Shown: positions 7,477 through 12,591 of the stretch, in pieces | Position numbering within the stretch: the stretch's first letter is position 1 | Layout of the letters: every line of letters begins with the position of its first letter | DNA from: an uncultured Prevotellaceae bacterium | GTDB lineage: Bacteria; Bacteroidota; Bacteroidia; Bacteroidales; Bacteroidaceae | Direction: 5' to 3' | Length of the DNA stretch: 12,591 nt | Assembly (NCBI GenBank): GCA_937892315.1 | Contig: CALAVF010000307.1 | Span: forward strand, 1-12,591 | Translations under genes and position numbers: made by a program | Notes under the pieces: generated by a model | The model's input: only the letters and a program-made list of their open reading frames with translations | What the model was told of the DNA's origin: nothing | The model's database searches: none

Positions 7477-7571
7477 AAAGGAGTATCAGGCAGGAGGCCT
7501 TGCAGGGGCTTCCAACCCTTCATTGACGAATGAATTACCATGACTTTTGATGATTGTGGACCGCCATTCAT
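7477..7571. other. Non-coding stretch between repeat array and esterase terminator
   Basis: About 95 bases, richer in GC than the neighbouring array (AGGCAGGAGGCCTTGCAGG near 7488-7506). A minus-strand open frame of 69 codons crosses it (7437-7646), but it begins before the terminator hairpin, runs into the repeat array and has no family resemblance, so I do not call it a gene. It could belong to a dispersed repeat family, which I cannot test here. Confidence 0.3.
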
Positions 7572-7608
7572 AAAAAGTCCACGGATGCGGTATGTTGCAT
7601 CCGTGGAC
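7572..7608 (-). terminator. Rho-independent terminator after the esterase gene
   Basis: A perfect 12-bp stem GTCCACGGATGC / GCATCCGTGGAC (7577-7588 with 7597-7608) has an 8-base loop. On the minus strand it is followed by five T residues (complement of 7572-7576). It lies 50 bases past the esterase stop, so it should close the glycoside hydrolase/esterase unit and insulate the polysaccharide operon. Confidence 0.88.
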
Positions 7609-7658
7609 ATAAAACACATGGTGATTGTCCCAGAGAAATGAAACATTGAGGATGAGCC

Positions 7659-8978
7659 TCAATTGCCATCAGGCTTCACGATGTCGATGAAAGGAGCATC
7701 ATTCCAATGGAAGGTTTTCCAATCATCGGGAGATGACGGGTCAAAAGTGGTATAGTCGGGGCGAAGGTGTTGCATGACAGGAAGATTGAGCGACTTCATT
7801 CCTTCGACCATCATCTTGGCAATCTCGTATGCACCATAAGGGTTGAAATGGGTGTTATCTTCAAAGGCTTTTGCTTGTCCCGGATAGGTGCCTGCAGGAT
7901 AGTGAACAAGGGCATGTTTACTGCCTTCCACACCTAATGTCTCATAAAACGTGCGAGTCATGTCATGCAATTCGATGATTTGTACACCAAGGTCTTTTGC
8001 CACCCATCGCATGGCTTCGGGATAGTTGGCATGGGTCTCCAGAATCTTTCCTTCCTTATCAAAAGAACGGCGTTGCGTCGGAGTGACTAAAATCGGCGTA
8101 ACACCTTTAGCACGAGCCTCATCCACGAACTGCTTGAGTGCATAAGCATAATTATAGAACGCTCCACTGCCTGGACGCTTTTCTTTCTGGTCATTATGTC
8201 CGAACTCCATCAAGATGTAGTCACCTTGTTTCATCAATGACACGATTTTCTTCAGACGACCTGCACCTATGAACGAGGTTGCCGTTTCACCACTTTCCGC
8301 ATAGTTAGCAACAGCAACTTCATCTGTAAACCAACGAGTTATCATCTGTCCCCACGATGCCCAAGGCTCATAATCTTGGTCAACAACTGTAGAGTTTCCG
8401 CACAACCAAAGCGTAGGAACATCATTGGCGGGTTCTATCAAAATAGAGGAAACAGCAGGTGCATCACCGTTTACTTCGATGGTCAGTTTGTCATCCCAAT
8501 TCATTTTGGTCTCTTCACGCTTCTTGATGCGTACACGATCGGTCTTTCCATCAGGCAGACTGATAATCGTATTACGTTTGTTCACTACAAAAGAACAGGG
8601 TTTGAACTCACCTTTCTTGGTTTCGACATTCTGAACAAAAAGACGACGCGATTCGGCACGCACAGTCGTATTTCCTTTCTTTTTCTTCGAGCCAAGCGTC
8701 ACCGTCACCTTATAATTGCCATCAGGAACAGCAACAGAGAAGTAGAAGATGCCATCTGAAAGTTGATAAGTATCGTTTTGAGACTTTCGAGCCTCATCAA
8801 TGACATATTGAAAATCATATCCATAGCCTTTCTCTGGGGTAAACGCATCGGTAGGTTTCACTTGGATGGCGGATTTGTCACGACCATCAAAGGAGAAAGT
8901 TTGTGCTTGGAGGTGAAGGACGGGCAGCGACAGAGCCGCCGCACACAACAAGGAGGAAAGAATCTGTTTCATTATCAT
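7659..8978 (-). CDS. SGNH-hydrolase esterase, rhamnogalacturonan acetylesterase type
   Basis: A secreted esterase of 439 residues, predicted to remove acetyl groups from pectic rhamnogalacturonan or a similar glycan. A signal peptide ends at about LQA-Q (residues 23-26). Residues about 27-170 form a beta-rich N-terminal domain with a galactose-binding-like look. The SGNH core follows: block I WLCGNSTVVDQ (191-201, nucleophile S196), block II YAESGETATSF with G230, block III EFGHNDQK (258-265, N262), and the D-x-x-H catalytic pair DNTHFNPYG (374-382; D374 and H377). Block I has GNS where many members have GDS. The ATG at 8978 is used here; the second ATG at 8972 (MKQ) would give an equally good signal peptide. 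It is the second gene after the family 2 hydrolase, 167 bases downstream, with no promoter box between, and it is followed by a strong terminator. The exact substrate is inferred. Confidence 0.9.
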   Translation of the reverse strand: MIMKQILSSLLCAAALSLPVLHLQAQTFSFDGRDKSAIQVKPTDAFTPEKGYGYDFQYVIDEARKSQNDTYQLSDGIFYFSVAVPDGNYKVTVTLGSKKKKGNTTVRAESRRLFVQNVETKKGEFKPCSFVVNKRNTIISLPDGKTDRVRIKKREETKMNWDDKLTIEVNGDAPAVSSILIEPANDVPTLWLCGNSTVVDQDYEPWASWGQMITRWFTDEVAVANYAESGETATSFIGAGRLKKIVSLMKQGDYILMEFGHNDQKEKRPGSGAFYNYAYALKQFVDEARAKGVTPILVTPTQRRSFDKEGKILETHANYPEAMRWVAKDLGVQIIELHDMTRTFYETLGVEGSKHALVHYPAGTYPGQAKAFEDNTHFNPYGAYEIAKMMVEGMKSLNLPVMQHLRPDYTTFDPSSPDDWKTFHWNDAPFIDIVKPDGN

Positions 8979-8989
8979 TTTTAAGTTTC

Positions 8990-9003
8990 GGGGGTTGTCC
9001 CCC
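8990..9003. repeat. GC-only hairpin immediately upstream of the esterase start
   Basis: GGGGG-TTGT-CCCCC is a perfect 5-bp G/C stem with a 4-base loop. On the minus strand it reads GGGGGACAACCCCC and ends 11 bases before the ATG at 8978. It has no T-run on either side, so it is not a terminator. Its position could slow ribosome access or protect the 5' end of a processed transcript (inference). Confidence 0.55.
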
Positions 9004-9006
9004 TTT

Positions 9007-9131
9007 GAAGTTAAAGAAGTTAGAGAAGTTATCGCTTCGCTCGAAGTTAAAGACGTATGTGATGCAGCCCCGCAATTGGTATCGTCTTTAACTTCTCTAA
9101 CTTCTTTAACTTCGAGCGAAGCGATAACTTC
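9007..9131. repeat. Inverted repeat of 9-bp modules with different module order in its two arms
   Basis: Two 49-base arms (9007-9055 and 9083-9131) flank 27 unique bases (9056-9082). The left arm reads A=GAAGTTAAA (9007-9015), B=GAAGTTAGA (9016-9024), C=GAAGTTATCGCTTCGCTC (9025-9042), D=GAAGTTAAAGACG (9043-9055). The right arm, read in reverse complement, contains the identical modules in the order C, A, B, D. All modules match exactly, C is exactly two 9-base units long, and C contains its own small palindrome CTTCG-CT-CGAAG. A+B (18 bp) and D (13 bp) can pair across the loop with one C bulged out; alternatively C can pair with C. The element fills most of the gap between the family 2 hydrolase and the esterase. 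The architecture is seen directly; the role is unknown. Confidence 0.95.
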
Positions 9132-9145
9132 CGAAAGTTGAGTTA

Positions 9146-12100
9146 TTATTTCTTCGGTTTTATTGAATTATCCAATGCAGGTTTTAACTCATCTGGAGAA
9201 TCGTTCGTGTACATATTCACTTCGCCTGCCACTTTGGTGAACAGGTCTGCTATCAACTGAGCATCCAGCGTCCATTGCGGTTTGAACTTTTCTGATTGCA
9301 TATACGCAAGGATAGACTCTCGCATCTGACGGACCACGATTCGTTTGTCAAGATTGTTAGAGATGTCCATCGTTGTCATCACCAGTTTCCCTTTACCCAC
9401 ATTTGCCTCGAAAAGCATACCAATTTTGCGAGAGACAAACCATGTGTCAATGCTCTGCACAAGCGGTTGGAAATCTTTAGGGAAATCCGTGAACTGCATC
9501 ACTTGAGCATGATTGACCAGTTCCCACCATTGCATATCTGAGTGATCCTCCGTAGGGAAGAGGTCAAAGATGGAGTGTTCACGCTCCACGTAAATACCCG
9601 TCGTGTGCGGAGGTCTCATCTTAAACCATGAGGTGTTCCAAAAGACTGGTGTGAACTGCTGCATGACCTCCTTGCCGTATGTCACCTTTCCAGCCGCACA
9701 AATCAGCACCTTTCCACCCTTGTTCAGCACTTTCATGGCTCTTGCATCTAAAGAGTCTGTCACATAAATGTCCTTAGGCATCCATGTCTTTTTCTCATAT
9801 TGGATATTAGCAACAGAAGACGTTGGATACACCCAGAAGTTCCATTCATTGACACCATTTCCAGGTTCTGCACCTTGAATATACACGACAAGTTGCATCA
9901 TAGCAGGCTCCTTTATGTCAGAAAGAGGAACAGAGATATGCCCAAGGTCTATATTTCCGCCTACAGGAAGGTCACGAGCAGGCATCTCCCCTCTTGCATA
10001 TATCTTTCTATGATCCAACTTCTCTTTCGCCGTCGAGCCCTTTGGATATTGATAGATGATCCACTTAGGAGTAGCACCCTTTATTTCCTTCTCTGAGAAC
10101 TGGCTCAACTCCACATCTGCCTCAAAGGTCTCATCATTCTGATAGGTGAACTTGGGGAGTTTTGCCAATGGCACCACAGGAGAACAAAAGTTATGAAATT
10201 CTCCATTAAACGTGTAGCCCTTATCTCCAAAGAACACATCCGTCACGCCCACCAATGCCGTGCCCTGCCCCGAATAGTCATTCAGCGAGAGCAACTGGAA
10301 ACCCGCATAATCAGGAGTTCGGAGGGTTCGTTCTATCTCCGCCTTGTAACACAAAAGTTGCAACCTGCCCGATGCCCACAAAAACTTGGAAGCACGAGAC
10401 TCCATGCCATTATCCCTCAGCAAATCACGGAAAATCTCAAAGTTCTTCGCTTTGTTGACTCCCTTATATTTACTGATTTCGCTGAAGTTCGGGAATGCAC
10501 ACCACTGCCCTGTTTCATGGCTGACAAACGGCATGGTGATAGGCGTGTTTGGCATATCCTTCCCATTATACATCGCAATGTTTTTCTCGAAGTTCACCAC
10601 CGATTCAGGAGCGTGCCTTGTCCACTCGTTCAGCCCTCTGGCACCAGCCTTCACTGCATATTCGCTGCCCGGTTGCCATGCCCAACCACCACCGACACTG
10701 AATCCACAATACAGATGACGCGGATCATATTCCTTCATCTGTGCCACATGGTCAGTTGACCACTTCACCCAGTTGCCCGCAGGTTCGTTGCCAAAGGCGT
10801 AGAAAGTGAAAGAAGGGTGATTGCCGTACTCGTTCACAATCGCAATACTTTCGTCCATCAAGTAGGTGTCGATGGGTTCGCCTCTGCCCAACCTTACCCC
10901 ATGATTAGGCCATGAAGGTCCTTCGGGCTGAATGTAGAAGCCCGTCATATCTGCTGCCAGGAATGCCGCTTCCGGAGGGCAATAACTATGGAAACGTATA
11001 TGGTTCAGACCATACGATTTGCAAGTGTTGAACACATTCAGCCACGCATCCAAATCCATTGGAGGATAACCCGTGTTGGGGAAGTCGCAGTTCTCCACAG
11101 TACCACGCAGGAGGATTTGCCTGCCGTTCACGTAAAACATCTTCCCCCGAATCTCCATCTTCCGCATTCCGAAGACCGTCTCTTTCCGACTTACCTGCCC
11201 ATCCGCCGTCTTCACTTCCACTTCCAACCTATACAATTGAGGGTGGAACTCATCCCACAACAACATTCCATCTCCCATGTCAAGCACGATGTCAGATGCG
11301 ATACTTTTCTCATTGTTCAACGTCACCGCCACAGGAGTGCTTTCCACCACATGCTGCTTGTCCGTATTGAAAGCCGTTGCCTTCATCTTGATGACGGCTC
11401 TCTGGTGAGGTTTGCTGTCGAGCATTTCCACATGCACACGTGCCGTTTGATGATCCACATCAGGATAGACAGCCACATAGTCAATCGCATTGAACGGACG
11501 AAGTTCTATCTTACCGACAATGCCGTTCCAGTCGCCCTGCGTCTGGTCGCTCACAGAGTGTGAATCCTGTCCCACCTTCACAGTCTCGGGGTCATTATCC
11601 ACACAAATGGCAATCGTATTTTCTCCAGGCTTCAGCAACCCATAAAGATAAAACACATGAGGAACAGACAACGATTTCTGCACACGGTCAACCTTCTCCC
11701 CATTCACCCATACTTCCGTTGTGATATGAGGACGTTCCAGATATAACGTGTACATCGGCACCGCCTCGTCTTCTGGCAGCACCACCGTCCGCTTATACCA
11801 CGCCTTCCCCACATAGTGTTTGTCAGGTGTCAGGAAGAACTGCAGTTTCATCTCCTTACCAGGATTGCGATACTTCTTCATGTAAGGATTGAAGAAGTAA
11901 CTGGAATCGTAGAGTGACCCCACCCATTTGGTATCCACACTGATATCATCGCCTTTCAACTGCTGAGGCATCGATGCCGGCAACGTTATCTGGTCGCCGA
12001 AAGGCACATCCTTCTCAAACCACTTCTCGACAACGCCCTTGTTTTCGCGGTCAATCTGGAACTGCCACACGCCACTCAAGTCTATGCTTTGAGCCCGAAG

Positions 12101-12169
12101 CATGGTATGAGCGAAAAAGCACAGGACAAAAGCCCATAAAAAATGAAGACAAAATACAACAGGTTTCAT
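9146..12169 (-). CDS. Secreted glycoside hydrolase family 2 enzyme (beta-galactosidase/glucuronidase clan)
   Basis: A large exo-acting retaining glycosidase of 1007 residues. The signal peptide is MKPVVFCLHFLWAFVLCFF followed by AHTMLRAQ, with cleavage near residue 27. The jelly-roll sugar-binding domain begins IDLSGVWQFQIDRE. An immunoglobulin-like domain follows and runs to about 335. The TIM barrel then starts near FYVNGRQILLRGTVE. The acid/base is E462 in FYAFGNEPAG. The likely nucleophile is E552 in MPFVSHETGQW. The C-terminal third (about 660-1007) holds beta-rich and Rossmann-like segments (KVLNKGGKVLICAAGKVTYG), as found as accessory domains in large family 2 enzymes. The start at 12169 was chosen because it directly gives a signal peptide; an in-frame ATG at 12274 would place 35 odd residues across the ferredoxin terminator. 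An ATG at 12181 is also possible. Pairing with the acetylesterase suggests pectin side chains as substrate, but the sugar specificity cannot be read from sequence. Confidence 0.92.
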   Translation of the reverse strand: MKPVVFCLHFLWAFVLCFFAHTMLRAQSIDLSGVWQFQIDRENKGVVEKWFEKDVPFGDQITLPASMPQQLKGDDISVDTKWVGSLYDSSYFFNPYMKKYRNPGKEMKLQFFLTPDKHYVGKAWYKRTVVLPEDEAVPMYTLYLERPHITTEVWVNGEKVDRVQKSLSVPHVFYLYGLLKPGENTIAICVDNDPETVKVGQDSHSVSDQTQGDWNGIVGKIELRPFNAIDYVAVYPDVDHQTARVHVEMLDSKPHQRAVIKMKATAFNTDKQHVVESTPVAVTLNNEKSIASDIVLDMGDGMLLWDEFHPQLYRLEVEVKTADGQVSRKETVFGMRKMEIRGKMFYVNGRQILLRGTVENCDFPNTGYPPMDLDAWLNVFNTCKSYGLNHIRFHSYCPPEAAFLAADMTGFYIQPEGPSWPNHGVRLGRGEPIDTYLMDESIAIVNEYGNHPSFTFYAFGNEPAGNWVKWSTDHVAQMKEYDPRHLYCGFSVGGGWAWQPGSEYAVKAGARGLNEWTRHAPESVVNFEKNIAMYNGKDMPNTPITMPFVSHETGQWCAFPNFSEISKYKGVNKAKNFEIFRDLLRDNGMESRASKFLWASGRLQLLCYKAEIERTLRTPDYAGFQLLSLNDYSGQGTALVGVTDVFFGDKGYTFNGEFHNFCSPVVPLAKLPKFTYQNDETFEADVELSQFSEKEIKGATPKWIIYQYPKGSTAKEKLDHRKIYARGEMPARDLPVGGNIDLGHISVPLSDIKEPAMMQLVVYIQGAEPGNGVNEWNFWVYPTSSVANIQYEKKTWMPKDIYVTDSLDARAMKVLNKGGKVLICAAGKVTYGKEVMQQFTPVFWNTSWFKMRPPHTTGIYVEREHSIFDLFPTEDHSDMQWWELVNHAQVMQFTDFPKDFQPLVQSIDTWFVSRKIGMLFEANVGKGKLVMTTMDISNNLDKRIVVRQMRESILAYMQSEKFKPQWTLDAQLIADLFTKVAGEVNMYTNDSPDELKPALDNSIKPKK

Positions 12170-12189
12170 GTTAGTTAGCATTTTGGGTG

Positions 12190-12220
12190 CGAAGATACAA
12201 AAAAAGCGACAAACTCCCAA
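12190..12220 (-). promoter_or_regulatory. Weak candidate promoter for the family 2 hydrolase
   Basis: The minus strand has TATCTTCG (12190-12197), one mismatch from TAnnTTTG, and TTG (12218-12220) 20 bases upstream. The -33 element would lie inside the ferredoxin terminator stem and the leader would be only about 14 bases. The fit is suggestive only. No better box is seen between the terminator and the start codon. Confidence 0.3.
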
Positions 12221-12232
12221 GGAGAATGTCGC
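12199..12232 (-). terminator. Rho-independent terminator after the ferredoxin gene
   Basis: On the minus strand a stem GCGACA / TGTCGC (12227-12232 with 12206-12211) continues after a TT/TT internal mismatch into CTCC / GGAG with a 3-base loop. It is followed by seven T residues (complement of 12199-12205). It lies 46 bases past the ferredoxin stop and makes the ferredoxin a single-gene transcript. Confidence 0.88.
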
Positions 12233-12243
12233 ATAAATCACAC

Positions 12244-12279
12244 AATTTGTGTTCTGAACAACTTGGTTCTGCACAAATT
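12244..12279. repeat. Inverted repeat at the ferredoxin stop codon
   Basis: AATTTGTG (12244-12251) and CACAAATT (12272-12279) form an 8-bp stem, with a second inner pairing GAAC / GTTC (12256-12259 with 12266-12269). It has no T-run. It overlaps the ferredoxin stop and could be a 3'-end stabilising hairpin ahead of the true terminator. Confidence 0.4.
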
Positions 12280-12451
12280 ACTCACCAGGAGCAATTGCAC
12301 CTGCAGGACAAGCATCTGCACATGTACCGCAGTCCACACAAGCATCTGCGTCAATTACATACTTGCCATCACCTTCGCTGATAGCACCTGATGGACACTC
12401 ACCTACGCAAGTTCCACACATTACACAATCGTCACTAATTACGTAAGCCAT
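12278..12451 (-). CDS. 2[4Fe-4S] ferredoxin (clostridial type)
   Basis: A small cytoplasmic electron carrier of 57 residues, typically serving pyruvate:ferredoxin oxidoreductase, hydrogenase or Rnf-type complexes in anaerobes. It contains two complete cluster motifs, CVMCGTCVGECP (residues 9-20) and CVDCGTCADACP (38-49), each with C-x2-C-x2-C-x3-C-P spacing, in the near-symmetrical arrangement expected of the family. The strongly acidic composition also fits. The start ATG at 12451 gives the canonical MAYVISDDC opening. It has its own promoter upstream and a terminator downstream, so it is monocistronic and functionally unrelated to the carbohydrate genes. It supports an anaerobic lifestyle. 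Confidence 0.97.
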   Translation of the reverse strand: MAYVISDDCVMCGTCVGECPSGAISEGDGKYVIDADACVDCGTCADACPAGAIAPGE

Positions 12452-12504
12452 AATGTTAATTTACAATTTCACTATTTACTATTTATAATCACTCTTTTCG
12501 TCTG

Positions 12505-12537
12505 CAAATGTAGGAAAACTTTTCCATACATACCAAA
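12505..12537 (-). promoter_or_regulatory. Bacteroidota-type promoter of the ferredoxin gene
   Basis: On the minus strand a -33 TTTG (12534-12537) is followed after 21 bases by a -7 box TACATTTG (12505-12512), a full match to TTTG-N19/21-TAnnTTTG. The expected transcript start is near 12498, about 47 bases before the ATG. A perfect odd palindrome GGAAAA-C-TTTTCC (12513-12525) fills the spacer next to the -7 box and might be an operator. Confidence 0.75.
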
Positions 12538-12568
12538 TTTTAGGTAGAGAAAAATGCTTCTGCCATAC

Positions 12569-12591
12569 AAAAAGGTACTCAGAAGTGAGTA
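12569..12591 (-). terminator. Terminator of the gene upstream of the ferredoxin, cut by the window edge
   Basis: TACTCA-GAAG-TGAGTA (12576-12591) is a perfect 6-bp stem with a 4-base loop. On the minus strand it is followed by CC and five T (complement of 12569-12573). The bases GG at 12574-12575 could extend the stem beyond the edge. It implies another minus-strand gene outside the window. Confidence 0.65.

Noticed and set aside
7437..7646. Minus-strand open frame of 69 codons after the esterase gene
   Set aside because: It spans the esterase terminator hairpin and ends inside the 23-bp repeat array, and the residues resemble no family I know.
8887..9091. Two short open frames on opposite strands across the esterase start and the inverted repeat
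   Set aside because: Their residues come from the esterase signal-peptide region read in other frames and from the 9-bp repeats, which are multiples of three and stay open by composition.
10193..10759. Plus-strand open frame of 188 codons, and a similar one at 10988-11563
   Set aside because: Both are antisense to the family 2 hydrolase, whose catalytic motifs and continuous frame are clear. They are shadow frames of a long gene.
12170..12274. 35-codon N-terminal extension of the family 2 hydrolase
   Set aside because: It would run across the ferredoxin terminator and place non-signal residues before a good signal peptide that begins at the ATG at 12169.

Overview
The window looks like chromosomal DNA from a Bacteroidota member, most likely of the Bacteroidales (Prevotella- or Bacteroides-like). 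The grounds are moderate to low GC, start codons without clear Shine-Dalgarno sequences, promoter boxes of the TAnnTTTG / TTTG type, a lipoprotein Wza plus tyrosine-rich-tailed Wzc pair in the usual Bacteroidota style, and carbohydrate-active enzymes typical of plant-pectin degraders. Species cannot be fixed from sequence alone. Every gene I accept lies on the minus strand, so the region reads from right to left.

Right part (12591 to about 7570). A terminator of an upstream gene sits at the very edge. It is followed by a well-formed promoter and a 57-residue 2[4Fe-4S] ferredoxin with its own terminator. Next come two secreted carbohydrate-active enzymes: a glycoside hydrolase family 2 enzyme of about 1007 residues, and a 439-residue SGNH esterase of the rhamnogalacturonan acetylesterase type. 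They are probably co-transcribed and end in a strong 12-bp-stem terminator. Their pairing suggests breakdown of acetylated pectin (rhamnogalacturonan I). No SusC/SusD pair or regulator is visible here. The gap between the two enzymes carries a striking inverted repeat built from 9-bp modules whose order differs between the two arms.

Middle (about 7570 to 6889). This is a 770-base gene-free stretch. It holds the esterase terminator, a 23-bp repeat array (five direct copies followed by four degenerate inverted copies), and a candidate promoter with a leader of about 200 bases for the next operon.

Left part (6888 to 1). This is a surface-polysaccharide (capsule or exopolysaccharide) export operon: a Wza-like outer-membrane lipoprotein, a Wzc-like co-polymerase/BY-kinase, a GT4 glycosyltransferase, an ABC-2 export permease (Wzm-like) and its ATPase (Wzt-like, cut by the left edge). 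Wedged between permease and ATPase is a two-gene minimal nucleotidyltransferase/HEPN pair, a toxin-antitoxin type module with a 4-base overlap. Genes of the export pathway would assemble, pass and anchor glycan at the surface. The MNT/HEPN pair is a passenger or a guard of the locus.

The most unusual items are the permuted-module inverted repeat (9007-9131), the 23-bp head-to-head repeat array (7273-7476) and the MNT/HEPN module splitting the ABC transporter genes.
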